This document shows, one piece after another, positions 1 through 8,707 of a stretch of 64,000 nucleotides of DNA. Each line of letters starts with the position of its first letter. Positions within the stretch are counted from its first letter, which is position 1. The notes under the pieces were generated by a model that was not told the origin of the DNA, did not search any database, and saw nothing but the letters and a program-made list of their open reading frames with translations. The translations under genes and the position numbers were made by a program. Origin of the DNA: Cryobacterium tepidiphilum (GTDB lineage Bacteria; Actinomycetota; Actinomycetes; Actinomycetales; Microbacteriaceae); the NCBI RefSeq assembly GCF_003716325.1, contig NZ_RDSR01000009.1, forward strand, positions 44,933 to 108,932. Reading direction: 5' to 3'.

Positions 1-787
1 CAAGTCGAGCAAGCTCGCGGCCTCGCGCTACTGGTACATGCACTACTGGAGCGCCGTTGGTAGCAGCAGTCTTGACAATGGGCTCAAGTTCTCCCTTGCC
101 GACGATGATCAGCTTGAAGCTTGGGTCCAAGCGACGTGCGTGGATGGCAGATTCGATGAGAAAGTCGATTCGCTTGCTCTTGTCGAGCCCGCCAACGAAA
201 AGGGCTCGTGTTCCGGTTCCCACGAGACGGCGTGTCCGCTGAAAGTCCTCCGCATCAAGGGCGAGCAAGTCCGACCTGAGAGCGACGGTGTCAGTGCTGT
301 TCCCAATAGCGACGACGGAGCTCGGGTCGAGTTTCCCCCTTTCGATCAAATACTGCCGACCGCTTGCCGAATAGGTCATGACTCGCTCGCTTCGTCGAGC
401 CAATGCCCACTCGATCCGATCGCCAATTCGCGACGGATGGTTCACGTACGACTTTCCATGACCCCAAAGCACCACTGGTCGTTTCCGTAGTACTGCGTCC
501 CATGCGAACAGGTTGAGTGCTTCCAGTTCCGACACAATGAGGTCGGGCTTTGGAGCGAATGACGCTCGCCGAAGCATAATCTGCCTCTGGCCCAGCAAGA
601 CCTTCCTCTCTTGCATTGGGATGAAACCACTCACTGTGGACAGGTCGCCGCGTTTCGCTTGAATCGCTCCTGGGGCGCCAGCAGCGATTGTCAAGCGGAC
701 GCCTACTTGGTCGAGCAGCTCGGAAACCCGTGAAAACAATGGAACCCGGTACGCAGGGATATACGGCTGTGTGATCAGTACATGCAT
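1..787 (-). CDS. Glycosyltransferase family 4 (partial, C-terminus beyond window edge)
   Basis: Reading the minus strand from an ATG at 787 gives an uninterrupted frame of 262 codons that runs off the left edge. The N-terminus (MHVLITQPYIPAYRVPLF) is the first beta-strand and loop typical of GT-B glycosyltransferases. Near codons 200-230 the segment FVGGLDKSKRIDFLIE followed by KLIIVGKGELE is the classic GT4 nucleotide-sugar-binding hallmark. It probably transfers a sugar from a nucleotide donor to the growing exopolysaccharide repeat on the cytoplasmic side. It lies 43 bp downstream of another GT4 gene on the same strand, so it is likely the last visible member of a four-gene minus-strand operon. 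Donor and acceptor cannot be read from sequence. G+C is lower than in the rest of the window. Confidence 0.82.
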   Translation of the reverse strand, partial: MHVLITQPYIPAYRVPLFSRVSELLDQVGVRLTIAAGAPGAIQAKRGDLSTVSGFIPMQERKVLLGQRQIMLRRASFAPKPDLIVSELEALNLFAWDAVLRKRPVVLWGHGKSYVNHPSRIGDRIEWALARRSERVMTYSASGRQYLIERGKLDPSSVVAIGNSTDTVALRSDLLALDAEDFQRTRRLVGTGTRALFVGGLDKSKRIDFLIESAIHARRLDPSFKLIIVGKGELEPIVKTAATNGAPVVHVPVARGRELARL

Positions 788-830
788 GAGGGGGCTCCAT
801 CTCGAAGATCGATACGTCGTCGGGGCACGA

Positions 831-1946
831 TCACGATCCTTTGACTTGCTCGTAGCATTCCAGCGTGGAGTCGGCCGATGCTGCCCACGTGTAGCGGTCT
901 GAAGCGAACGACCGCCCTCGCTCGCCCAGTTGTCTCGATGCATCGGCCTCACTTAGGAGAGCCGAGATGACCTGAGACAAGTCCGCCGCGTCGAGGGCGG
1001 CCAAGCGGAGGGCGCCTTTGCTTGCCGCTTCGGGGGCGATGCCCACCTCGCGGCTTGCAACAACGGGACATCCAGCCGCTAAAGCCTCCGCGACCGCGAC
1101 CCCGAAGCTTTCGTCCTCGCTTGGAAGCGTGAACACGGAGGCACGCGACAATAGGTGTGCCCGCGTCGCGTTATCGACTTGACCTAGAAACACAACTCGA
1201 TCAGCGACGCCTTGCTCTCGTGCGAGCGCGACAGGTGAATAGCCGAGGCGCGGATCTATTGGGCCGGCAACGAGGAGGCTAACATTCAAGTCCTGAAGAG
1301 GCGGCTGATTTAAGGCGCGTATCACGAGGTCAAGACGTTTCTTGGGCGTGACGCGTCCTAAGAACAAGATTTGTTGCTCCGCAGGATCTCGTTCCAAATG
1401 AAACAACTCTGATGTGACGCCTAGAGGTACATTGAAGGCCCGAACGTGCGGCAGCACCTGTTTCGCGTCCTCCTGCTCACGACTGCTGCTGTAGATCGCG
1501 CCGCTAAGGCCCTTTACGGCCCGACCGTCCACTCCAGCTAAGTACGCTTCTTTTTTCCAGCGCCTCTGTCGCCAGTGATATGAATCCAACGCGCCATGCG
1601 GCTGTATTACGTAGGGAACCCCTGCCTTTAGCGCGGCGCGCATCGCGATGGAACTCGTATACGTCTGAAAGCTGTGTACGTGAACAATGTCTGCATTCTC
1701 TACTGCCTTCGTCAGAGCAGGACGCATATTCGGTGAGTAGGTCCACGAGTGGGGCCGCCTGCTGGGAAAAATTGTGACGGATTCGTCGCTCGCTAAATCG
1801 CCATCAGACTCGGTCACACCCTTGTTTGTCGTGAAAAGTTCTGTCTCGACCCCAAGGTCGCGAAGAGCTGGGAGCAGTCCGCGGATTACTTCTGAGGGGC
1901 CGCCGTCGCGCCGAGCAAATGAAGCCGCAACGTGCAAAACCTTCAC
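831..1946 (-). CDS. Glycosyltransferase family 4
   Basis: A 371-residue GT-B protein. The N-terminal domain begins MKVLHVAASFARRDGGPSEV, with the donor/acceptor loop 'GGPSEV' seen in many EPS transferases. HVHSFQ (about residues 89-94) and QPHGALD (115-121) belong to the acceptor domain. FLGRVTPKKRLD (195-206) and the EX7E region ESFGVAVAEALA (about 279-290) form the nucleotide-sugar site. It starts with ATG and overlaps the preceding GT2 gene by 4 bp (ATGA), implying translational coupling. Length and domain order are normal for the family. Role inferred: addition of one sugar in synthesis of the extracellular polysaccharide; the specific linkage is unknown. Confidence 0.9.
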   Translation of the reverse strand: MKVLHVAASFARRDGGPSEVIRGLLPALRDLGVETELFTTNKGVTESDGDLASDESVTIFPSRRPHSWTYSPNMRPALTKAVENADIVHVHSFQTYTSSIAMRAALKAGVPYVIQPHGALDSYHWRQRRWKKEAYLAGVDGRAVKGLSGAIYSSSREQEDAKQVLPHVRAFNVPLGVTSELFHLERDPAEQQILFLGRVTPKKRLDLVIRALNQPPLQDLNVSLLVAGPIDPRLGYSPVALAREQGVADRVVFLGQVDNATRAHLLSRASVFTLPSEDESFGVAVAEALAAGCPVVASREVGIAPEAASKGALRLAALDAADLSQVISALLSEADASRQLGERGRSFASDRYTWAASADSTLECYEQVKGS

Positions 1947-2821
1947 TTGGAGTTTCCAGACACAAGCAGCTGGACAGGAGTGCCGTGTGCGGCTTCGCCG
2001 CTTCGAAGCTCTTGGAGTTTAAGAGCGATCTGCCAGTAGTACATCGCTAGTGCAAGTGCATAGTCGAGCCCCGCCCGACCGTCCAAGAATCCCCGGCGGA
2101 GGATGTACGAGTACAGGAAGAAGATGAGCGGCTTGAACGGAACCTTGTCGAAAAGCTTTCCCTGGCGGCTCTTCGCGGCCGAAATGGATTGCCTGCGCTC
2201 AGGAACAGCGCGAACATGCGCCTCCCAATCTGAGTATCGATTGTGGCGCTCGAACCAAGTACGAATGGGGTCCTTGTCGTCATGGGAAATTCTTGCTGTA
2301 GTGCGCCCTATTGGTCCTCGGGAGGTGGGTTGGTAATGCCCCTCCAGCTCACCCATCCCTGGAATTTCGAGGTCGTCCATTTCCGGAAAATGGTTCCTGT
2401 CCCGGCGAACCAGACACCGCTTGAAGACGCGATGGCCGTGCCTCAGGCGCTTCCCGGAGAAGTGGTAGGTGAGCGGAATGTCGAACGCAACGACCGCTGG
2501 TGAACGGCCATCGCAAAACTGCAAGGCCAGCTCCGACACCAGTTCAGCAGTGGGACTCTCGTCAGCATCGAGAAAGAGCACCCATTCGTTTGCCGTCCGA
2601 ACGTTGTCGAGCTGCCACTGCTTCTTTTTAGGGTAACGACCGTTCCACGTGAAATTTACGACGGTCGCGCCGAGCTGCCTCGCAATCAGCTGCGTGCCGT
2701 CATCGCTGTTCGAGTCAACGACGATTACTTCGTTAAATGCTCCCAAGGACTCTAAGCAGTGTCGAATCCCGGTTGCTTCGTTCTTCGTTTGGACGAGGAC
2801 ACTAATCGGGAGCTCATTCAT
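1943..2821 (-). CDS. Glycosyltransferase family 2 (WaaE/KdtX-like)
   Basis: A 292-residue GT-A type protein. It opens with PISVLVQTKNEATGIRHCLE and VIVVDSNSDDGT, the standard GT2 nucleotide-binding start, and carries the metal-binding DxD-type motif LFLDADES at about 82-89. The KKKQWQLDN segment between them is typical of the WaaE/KdtX branch (beta-1,4-glucosyltransferase-like proteins first described in LPS core synthesis, now common in EPS clusters). A strong ribosome site (GGTGAAAGGT) precedes the ATG. It is coupled by 4-bp overlap to the downstream GT4 gene and follows the acetyltransferase gene by 39 bp. Substrate not determinable. Confidence 0.9.
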   Translation of the reverse strand: MNELPISVLVQTKNEATGIRHCLESLGAFNEVIVVDSNSDDGTQLIARQLGATVVNFTWNGRYPKKKQWQLDNVRTANEWVLFLDADESPTAELVSELALQFCDGRSPAVVAFDIPLTYHFSGKRLRHGHRVFKRCLVRRDRNHFPEMDDLEIPGMGELEGHYQPTSRGPIGRTTARISHDDKDPIRTWFERHNRYSDWEAHVRAVPERRQSISAAKSRQGKLFDKVPFKPLIFFLYSYILRRGFLDGRAGLDYALALAMYYWQIALKLQELRSGEAAHGTPVQLLVSGNSK

Positions 2822-2860
2822 ACTTACCTTTCACCTCCGGGCGCGTCAGAAGGAAGGCGC

Positions 2861-3448
2861 TCAAGAAGCGTCCCCGAACCTGGTCCCCAGAATTTCGCCG
2901 TTCGGTCCACCGACTACTGAATTTGGCGGGATGGCGCCCCCTACAACCGTCATGGGCCGTACGAGCGAAGACCTGCCGATATTCGCGCCCCCCAGAATCA
3001 TGCAACGCGAAGTAATCCATACGCCCGGCTCAATCACTATTGAGCGGGTGACAAGGGCCATATCTCGTCGATGTGCGTGGCTGCCTGTCGTGAGAAGCGT
3101 CTCTTGGGATATCACCACATCACTTCCTACGATGATGTGGTCTTGATTGTGAAACCAGACACCTTCTCCAATCCAAGAGCGGTCACCAATGTGCAGCTTC
3201 CAAGGGAACTTGACACGCGTACGAGGCCGAAAAATGACGCCATTGCCGATTTCAGCGCCGAAAAGGCGGAGCGCGCGCGTGCGCACGGCTGAGCTGATTT
3301 GCCAGGGGTTGGTCACGAGTACAAGCTCGACAACTGCCCACAAATAGACGACAAGCTTCGGTCGATCCCACGCGGAATGTTCGCCGGGCGCAGCGGCGAG
3401 ATTGATCACGGGAACGTCCTCTCGGGCAGCAGCCTTCTCTTTGCTCAC
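2861..3448 (-). CDS. wcaF: WcaF-like hexapeptide-repeat O-acetyltransferase
   Basis: A left-handed beta-helix acetyltransferase resembling the putative colanic-acid acetyltransferase WcaF. It has a hydrophobic segment near the N-terminus (VVYLWAVVELVLVTNPW), then repeated hexapeptide turns (IGNGVIFRP, IGDRSWIGEG, VGSDVVIS), the catalytic-type His region LTTGSHAHRRDM, and the family C-terminus NSVVGGPNGEI. It likely uses acetyl-CoA to O-acetylate an EPS sugar. I chose the GTG at 3448 because GGGGGA lies 4-5 bp upstream; an upstream in-frame GTG at 3478 would add ten residues and leave only 18 bp to the divergent gene. First gene of the minus-strand EPS operon. Confidence 0.85.
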   Translation of the reverse strand: MSKEKAAAREDVPVINLAAAPGEHSAWDRPKLVVYLWAVVELVLVTNPWQISSAVRTRALRLFGAEIGNGVIFRPRTRVKFPWKLHIGDRSWIGEGVWFHNQDHIIVGSDVVISQETLLTTGSHAHRRDMALVTRSIVIEPGVWITSRCMILGGANIGRSSLVRPMTVVGGAIPPNSVVGGPNGEILGTRFGDAS

Positions 3449-3496
3449 CGATTCCCCCGAATATTGTGCGAAGCGCACATCGAATAGTCTCGCCTA

Positions 3497-4738
3497 GTGC
3501 CTTCGAATCCCCGTGTCTTAATTCTAGGGCTGAATTTCCCCCCGGAAACAACCGGCATCGCTCCTTACGCCGGTTCGTTCGCCTCGGGCTTGGCCGGTCG
3601 CGGAATCGATGTGCACGTGTTGACCACATATCCTCATTACCCGGACTGGCGGTTCCGAGGCCCTTTGGTTCGTTGGACCCACCGAGAATGTGTAGAGGGC
3701 GTTGCAGTCACACGTTTGCGTCACTACCTCCCGAGTAAGCCCGAAGGTGTCAGGCGCCTCTTGTCCGAAATTTCCTTCGGTGCGCGGCTATTGGCTGCTA
3801 ATTGGAGCAGGCCGGATGTAGTCGTGCTCGTTTCGCCTGCACTATTCTCATCGGCGCTTGCGATGCTGCGGGCCCGGTTCAGTCCGCGGAAACCCGCGGT
3901 CACAGTTTGGGTACAAGACCTCTACAGCCTCGGCATTAGGGAAATGGGCTCAGGCGGTGGAACCGTTGCGCGCGCAATGAGGTGGATGGAGTCCATGACG
4001 CTGCGAGCGGCGTCCCGCGTAGTTGTGATTCACTCCCGATTCGCTGCCTATGTCACGGATGAGCTCGGTGTCGATGCGGATCGTGTGGACGTGGTGCGCA
4101 ATTGGACCCATCTGGGACCGACGCCGACGATCGACGTAGGCGAGGTGCGGAATCGTCACGGCTGGACTCCAGGCGAGACGGTCGTGCTACACGCAGGCAA
4201 CATGGGAGTGAAGCAAGGTCTGGAGAACGTAATCGACGCTGCACGCTTGGCAAGCGAGCGAAGTCTGCCGCTAAAGTTTGTGCTACTGGGGAACGGCAAC
4301 CAGCGGGCGGCTCTCGAGGAGTACGGGCGAGATGTCGATGGTCTTCAGTTTCTCTCGTCCCTCGATGACGTGGGATTTCAGTCAGCTCTTGGTTCAGCGG
4401 ACATACTTCTTGTGAACGAGAAGCCCGGAGTGTCGGAGATGGCAGTGCCGAGCAAGCTCACATCTTATTTCAGCTCCGGCCGTCCTGTAGTGGCGGCGAC
4501 GGATCTCTCCGGTGTTACGGCAGAAGAGATCCGGGCGTCCGTAGCGGGCATGGTGGTGCAGGCTGGTGATCCGCAAGCATTGGTAGATGTGTGCCTTCAG
4601 CTCCGTGAGGACCCTGAGCAGGCCTCGGTGCTCGGCGCGAACGGTCAGCGCTACCGGAAGGATGTGCTCGGGCAGGAGCCCGGAATCGACCTGTTCGCAG
4701 GAATCCTTCGGACAATGGCATCGCGACAGCGCCGGTAG
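3497..4738 (+). CDS. wcaI: WcaI-like glycosyltransferase family 4
   Basis: A 413-residue GT-B protein starting with GTG. The N-terminal signature LGLNFPPETTGIAPY followed by HVLTTYPHYPDW is the characteristic start of WcaI, the colanic-acid type glycosyltransferase. The C-terminal domain contains VLHAGNMGVKQGLENVIDAA and LLVNEKPGVSEMAVPSKLTSYF, the nucleotide-sugar-binding half with the PSKLTSYF stretch specific to this subfamily. It is divergent from the wcaF-like gene, so the short spacer must carry both promoters. gmd follows after 36 bp. In colanic-acid systems WcaI and GDP-fucose genes co-occur, in keeping with transfer of a sugar next to fucose, but the exact linkage is inference. Confidence 0.88.
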   Translation: MPSNPRVLILGLNFPPETTGIAPYAGSFASGLAGRGIDVHVLTTYPHYPDWRFRGPLVRWTHRECVEGVAVTRLRHYLPSKPEGVRRLLSEISFGARLLAANWSRPDVVVLVSPALFSSALAMLRARFSPRKPAVTVWVQDLYSLGIREMGSGGGTVARAMRWMESMTLRAASRVVVIHSRFAAYVTDELGVDADRVDVVRNWTHLGPTPTIDVGEVRNRHGWTPGETVVLHAGNMGVKQGLENVIDAARLASERSLPLKFVLLGNGNQRAALEEYGRDVDGLQFLSSLDDVGFQSALGSADILLVNEKPGVSEMAVPSKLTSYFSSGRPVVAATDLSGVTAEEIRASVAGMVVQAGDPQALVDVCLQLREDPEQASVLGANGQRYRKDVLGQEPGIDLFAGILRTMASRQRR

Positions 4739-4774
4739 GCTCTACAGGTTGGAGACTTCGCGACAGGGGGATAC

Positions 4775-5806
4775 ATGACGAAGCGCGCTCTTATCACTGG
4801 CATCACGGGACAAGACGGTTCCTATTTGGCGGAGCTCTTATTGGCCAAGGGGTACGAAGTTCACGGTCTCATCCGTCGTGCTTCGACTTTCAACACCTCG
4901 CGTATTGACCACCTGTACGTGGATCCGCATGATCCCTCGGCCAAGCTCTTTCTGCATTATGGCGACTTGAGCGACGGGGCGCGGTTGGTCAGCCTTCTTG
5001 CCAACCTCAAGCCGGATGAGGTCTACAACCTCGCGGCTCAATCGCACGTTCGCGTCTCATTCGACGAGCCCGAGCACACCGCCGACACGACAGGCACCGG
5101 CAGCGTCCGGTTGCTGGAGGCTGTTCGGGTCTCCGGGATCCACACGCGCTTCTATCAGGCGTCGTCTTCAGAGATGTTCGGTGCGACGCCCCCGCCCCAG
5201 AACGAGGAAACGCCCTTCTACCCGCGTTCCCCGTATGGCGCAGCCAAGGTTTACAGTTACTGGATCACCAAGAATTATCGTGAGGCGTACGACATGTTCG
5301 CCGTCAACGGCATCCTCTTCAACCACGAATCTCCCCGTCGCGGAGAGACCTTTGTCACGCGAAAGGTCACTCGCGCGGTTGCGGCGATCAAGGCAGGTCG
5401 GCAGGACTTCGTCTATATGGGAAACCTGGATGCGGTTCGTGACTGGGGCTACGCACCCGAATACGTCGAAGGCATGTGGCGGATGCTCCAAGCAGACGAG
5501 CCCGAGGACTTCGTCCTGGCGACAGGCGGGAATTACACCGTGCGCGATTTCGTCGAGACTGCGTTCAATCACGCGGGCCTCAATTGGGAGGACCACGTCA
5601 AGTTTGATGAGCGTTATCTGCGCCCGACGGAGGTCGACGCCCTTGTCGGCGATGCCTCCAAGGCCAAGGACAAGCTCGGATGGAAGGCGACGGTCGACAC
5701 CGCCGACCTGGCGCGGATTATGGTCGAGGCCGACATGTCTGCCCTTGAGCATGCGGGCAGGCACTGGGTTGACGAGGTCCGCCTCGAAAGCTGGGGGACG
5801 AAGTAA
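4775..5806 (+). CDS. gmd: GDP-mannose 4,6-dehydratase
   Basis: Converts GDP-D-mannose to GDP-4-keto-6-deoxy-D-mannose, the first committed step to GDP-L-fucose. The 343-residue extended SDR has the NADP-binding [11 protein letters not shown] motif at 8-18, the catalytic region SSSEMFG at 130-136, and YGAAK at 154-158 (Tyr154, Lys158). RGETFVTRK and [11 protein letters not shown] are Gmd-specific blocks. A good ribosome site (AGGGGGA) precedes the ATG. The next gene, fcl, starts three bases after the stop codon, so the two are translationally linked. Length and motifs are complete, and the identification is firm. Confidence 0.97.
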   Translation: MTKRALITGITGQDGSYLAELLLAKGYEVHGLIRRASTFNTSRIDHLYVDPHDPSAKLFLHYGDLSDGARLVSLLANLKPDEVYNLAAQSHVRVSFDEPEHTADTTGTGSVRLLEAVRVSGIHTRFYQASSSEMFGATPPPQNEETPFYPRSPYGAAKVYSYWITKNYREAYDMFAVNGILFNHESPRRGETFVTRKVTRAVAAIKAGRQDFVYMGNLDAVRDWGYAPEYVEGMWRMLQADEPEDFVLATGGNYTVRDFVETAFNHAGLNWEDHVKFDERYLRPTEVDALVGDASKAKDKLGWKATVDTADLARIMVEADMSALEHAGRHWVDEVRLESWGTK

Positions 5807-5808
5807 GC

Positions 5809-6816
5809 GTGATGTCGGGGACACAAAAAGGGGCGGCGGGCGAACGCGAGAACATTGCATTCGAACCCGGGCCACTCGAGCGCTCGGCTCGCTTCTACGT
5901 GGCTGGCCACCGCGGTCTGGTCGGTTCAGCGATTTGGCGCCGGCTCGAAGCTGAAGGCTTCACCGACTTGATTGGGCGTACGTCGTCCGAGCTCGACCTC
6001 AAGAATCGAGAAGCGGTTTTCGCGTTCTTCGCTGAGGCGAAGCCTCGCTACGTTGTATTGGCTGCGGCGAAAGTCGGGGGAATCCTGGCGAACAGCCAAT
6101 ACCCGGTTGACTTCCTCAGTGACAACCTGCGCATCCAGGTGAACGTGTTGGACGCGGCGCTTCAGCATGGGGTCGAGCGGCTTTTGTTCTTGGGATCTTC
6201 GTGCATCTATCCCAAGCTGGCACCGCAGCCCATCCACGAGGACGCTCTTCTCACCGGTCACCTTGAGCCAACCAATGACGCATACGCGATCGCGAAGATC
6301 GCGGGAATACTCCAGATCCAGGCCGTCCGGCGCCAGTACGGTCTTCCCTGGATCTCAGCCATGCCCACGAATCTCTACGGACCTGGTGACAACTTCTCAC
6401 CCACGGGTTCTCACGTGCTGCCGGCCTTGATTCGTAGATATGACGAAGCGGTGAAGACTGGAGCGGAAAGCGTCACGAACTGGGGCACCGGCAGTCCTCG
6501 TCGTGAGTTTCTCCATGTCGACGACATGGCGGCGGCCTGCCTTCATCTCCTGGAGCACTACGACGGGCCGGAGCAGGTGAACGTTGGTACCGGTCGGGAC
6601 GTGACGATCCGGGAGATCGCAGAGACCATTGCCCGCGTGGCCGGGTTCAACGGCGAAACGAAGTGGGACACAAGCAAGCCTGACGGCACTCCTCAGAAGC
6701 TTCTTGACGTATCTAAGCTCGCGGCTGCCGGCTGGACGGCCGGGATCGACCTTGAGGAAGGCCTCCGCTCCACCGTCAAGTGGTACCGGGAGAACCTCGA
6801 ATCGATCCGCGCCTAA
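5809..6816 (+). CDS. fcl: GDP-L-fucose synthase
   Basis: Epimerises and reduces GDP-4-keto-6-deoxymannose to GDP-L-fucose. After an N-terminal extension of about 28 residues the protein shows the NADP motif VAGHRGLVGSAI (31-42), then GSSCIYP, and the catalytic pair in NDAYAIAKIAG (Tyr and Lys). NLYGPGDNF and VNVGTG are family blocks. GTG at 5809 and ATG at 5812 are adjacent possible starts. Genes gmd and fcl form a tight pair, so this strain probably makes fucose-containing exopolysaccharide. The N-terminal extension beyond the usual start is unusual, and a downstream start cannot be excluded. Confidence 0.96.
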   Translation: MMSGTQKGAAGERENIAFEPGPLERSARFYVAGHRGLVGSAIWRRLEAEGFTDLIGRTSSELDLKNREAVFAFFAEAKPRYVVLAAAKVGGILANSQYPVDFLSDNLRIQVNVLDAALQHGVERLLFLGSSCIYPKLAPQPIHEDALLTGHLEPTNDAYAIAKIAGILQIQAVRRQYGLPWISAMPTNLYGPGDNFSPTGSHVLPALIRRYDEAVKTGAESVTNWGTGSPRREFLHVDDMAAACLHLLEHYDGPEQVNVGTGRDVTIREIAETIARVAGFNGETKWDTSKPDGTPQKLLDVSKLAAAGWTAGIDLEEGLRSTVKWYRENLESIRA

Positions 6817-6824
6817 TCACGGCT

Positions 6825-6953
6825 TCAGGCCCGCGTAATGGCGGGGTCGTAGTCGTCCTGAAGGCGAGAGTCGATGTCCTCGTACATCACGTCGAGAGGG
6901 TGGGTGAGGTGGCGCGCAAGCCAAGGTCGAATACCGCTAAGGAAGCGGGGCAT
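6825..6953 (-). CDS. Possible short or remnant protein of 42 residues (doubtful)
   Basis: The spacer of about 347 bp between fcl and ugd contains a minus-strand ATG frame of 42 codons (MPRFLSGIRPWLARHLTHPL at its start, then an acidic C-terminal half). I do not recognise it. Its composition resembles a real N-terminus (basic then amphipathic), so it may be the remnant of a larger gene truncated at the edge of the EPS island, or a chance frame. The rest of the spacer holds a perfect hairpin at 6995-7012 and nothing else I can name. Confidence 0.2.
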   Translation of the reverse strand: MPRFLSGIRPWLARHLTHPLDVMYEDIDSRLQDDYDPAITRA

Positions 6954-6994
6954 GTGCGGACATCCTTTTCGCTAGCGTTACCATTCGGGTTGGT

Positions 6995-7012
6995 GTGAGT
7001 GGGATCACTCAC
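6995..7012. promoter_or_regulatory. Perfect inverted repeat upstream of ugd
   Basis: GTGAGTG-GGAT-CACTCAC, two perfect 7-base arms with a 4-base spacer, lies about 150 bp before the ugd start codon. It has no T-run, so it looks more like a regulator-binding dyad than a terminator. Function inferred only. Confidence 0.35.
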
Positions 7013-7163
7013 GCTGAGCTCGAGTTGAACAATCCTCGGGTGTTGTGCTCAAGCTACCCGACGTCCTCGGCGAAAGCGAGACCCACGTCCTTTTAGAGCG
7101 TTGGTCGAGCCGGAAGTGTGGCCCTTATAGCTCGGATAGGCTCTTGGGAATGGGGAATTTCGC

Positions 7164-8477
7164 ATGAAGATGTCGGTTATCGGCTGCGGGTATTTGGGGG
7201 CGGTCCACGCCTCGGCGATGGCCGAACTCGGCCACGACGTAATCGGCATCGATGTCGACTCGAACAAGGTAACTCAGCTCTCGGAAGGGCGGCCTCCGTT
7301 TTTCGAACCTGGTCTGCCTGAGATCTTGGACTCGGCCATGGCGACCGGGCGACTGCGTTTCAGCACCGACATCGCAGACGTTTCAGGTGCCCAAGTCCAC
7401 TTCATCGCTGTGGGCACGCCTCAGAAGCAGGGCAGCCACTCCGCCGACCTCTCATATGTGGACGCCGCGATCGGCTCGCTTCTCCCGCATCTATCGCCCG
7501 GCGATCTTGTCGTGGGAAAGAGCACGGTCCCCGTGGGAACGGCCGCACGGCTTGCTGAGGTGATCGAGGCTTCGGGCACAGGCGCGTCACTGGCTTGGAA
7601 CCCTGAGTTCCTTCGCGAAGGCTTCGCCGTGAAAGACACCATTGCACCGGATCGTCTCGTGTATGGGGTGCCGGCGGGTGATGCGGGGGAGCGCGCCGTC
7701 GCTCTGCTCAACGAGGTGTACGCCTCGGCCATCGCTGCCAGCACCCCGCTCGTGGTTACCGATTACGCCACAGCGGAGTTGGTGAAGGTGTCGGCCAACG
7801 CCTTCCTCGCGACCAAGATCAGCTTCATCAACGCCATGGCGGAGATAGCGGAAGTGACCGGCGCCGACGTGACTCAGCTCGCCGACGCCATCGGATATGA
7901 CTCGCGCATCGGCCGCCGCTTCCTCGGCGCAGGCGTCGGGTTCGGCGGCGGCTGCCTGCCCAAGGACATTCGCGCCTTCACCGCACGCGCCGAGGAGCTC
8001 GGACGTGGCGAGTCGGTGGCGTTCCTCAAGGAGGTCGACGCCATTAACCTGCGGCGTCGCCAGCGCGTCGTCGATCTCACCGTCGCGGCGCTCGGCGGGC
8101 AGGTTTACAACAAGAAGGTCGCTGTGCTCGGGCTCAGCTTCAAGCCGCATTCGGACGACGTGCGGGACTCGCCGGCCCTGGATGTCGCGGTGCAACTCCG
8201 CGGCCTTGGCGCCAATGTGGTGGCGACCGACCCGGAGGCGATTGAGAACGCACGGGCGCGGCATCCGCAGCTCAGTTATTCACCAGACCTCGAGGAGACG
8301 CTGCGCGACGCTGACGCTGTGGTGCACGTCACCGAGTGGCCGCAATACCGCTCGCTCGATCCGGTGTGGGCTGGCCAGCTGGTGAGCAACCGCACCGTCA
8401 TCGACGCGCGCAACTCCTACGACTCGGCTGCGTGGCGTGCAGCGGGCTGGACCTACCAGGGTCTTGGTCGGCCGTAG
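7164..8477 (+). CDS. ugd: UDP-glucose 6-dehydrogenase
   Basis: Oxidises UDP-glucose twice with NAD to give UDP-glucuronate, a precursor of acidic polysaccharides. The 437-residue protein begins MKMSVIGCGYLGAVHA with the Rossmann GxGYxG motif. The catalytic cysteine is Cys264 in GFGGGCLPKD. The C-terminal domain has VLGLSFKPHSDDVRDSPAL, the usual UDP-binding/C-terminal Rossmann block. The ATG is preceded by a weak GGGGA site. It sits just past the low-G+C EPS genes, and its own G+C rises along its length toward the chromosomal level. It likely supplies glucuronate to the same polymer. Confidence 0.96.
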   Translation: MKMSVIGCGYLGAVHASAMAELGHDVIGIDVDSNKVTQLSEGRPPFFEPGLPEILDSAMATGRLRFSTDIADVSGAQVHFIAVGTPQKQGSHSADLSYVDAAIGSLLPHLSPGDLVVGKSTVPVGTAARLAEVIEASGTGASLAWNPEFLREGFAVKDTIAPDRLVYGVPAGDAGERAVALLNEVYASAIAASTPLVVTDYATAELVKVSANAFLATKISFINAMAEIAEVTGADVTQLADAIGYDSRIGRRFLGAGVGFGGGCLPKDIRAFTARAEELGRGESVAFLKEVDAINLRRRQRVVDLTVAALGGQVYNKKVAVLGLSFKPHSDDVRDSPALDVAVQLRGLGANVVATDPEAIENARARHPQLSYSPDLEETLRDADAVVHVTEWPQYRSLDPVWAGQLVSNRTVIDARNSYDSAAWRAAGWTYQGLGRP

Positions 8478-8494
8478 GGGCGCAGGGTGGCGAC

Positions 8495-8650
8495 TTAGCT
8501 GAACGGCAGTGAATGGCTCATCGCCATCGAAGCCAGGCAGGCAGCCAGCAGCGTGACGACGGCCACGGCTCCGATCCGAATGACCAGCCAACGCCGCGTG
8601 TACTGGAACCGCCGGAACCATCGTCTGAAGCGCCGACGCGAGTGTCTCAT
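8495..8650 (-). CDS. Small basic single-pass membrane protein
   Basis: A 51-residue frame on the minus strand: an Arg-rich N-terminus (MRHSRRRFRRWFRRF), then one hydrophobic helix of about 22 residues (GAVAVVTLLAACLASMAMS) and a short tail. The ATG has a good ribosome site (AAGGGGGC). The basic-then-hydrophobic layout fits a real small inner-membrane protein with the tail outside. It is too short for family assignment. It lies between ugd (convergent) and the LCP gene (divergent), and its start is adjacent to two tandem dyads that could control both. Confidence 0.5.
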   Translation of the reverse strand: MRHSRRRFRRWFRRFQYTRRWLVIRIGAVAVVTLLAACLASMAMSHSLPFS

Positions 8651-8662
8651 CTTGCCCCCTTG

Positions 8663-8707
8663 TGTCCGCACTTATGAGGACATCCCCTGTCCGCACTTTA
8701 GGGGACA
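8663..8707. promoter_or_regulatory. Tandem dyad pair TGTCC-N10-GGACA, 25 bp apart
   Basis: Two near-identical 20-bp units (8663-8682 and 8688-8707) share TGTCCGCACTT and end in GGACATC. Each is an inverted repeat TGTCC/GGACA with a 10-bp spacer, and they repeat at a 25-bp interval. They lie between the divergent small membrane protein (start 8650) and the LCP gene (start 8813), where a regulator could bind. An alternative is a remnant of insertion-sequence ends. Confidence 0.45.

Noticed and set aside
291..800. 169-codon minus-strand frame at the left edge
   Set aside because: It overlaps in another phase the frame starting at 787, which has clear glycosyltransferase motifs and stays open to the edge.
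8663..8707. CRISPR-like tandem repeats
   Set aside because: Only two units at a 25-bp interval, with no spacers of 30-40 bp and no cas genes.
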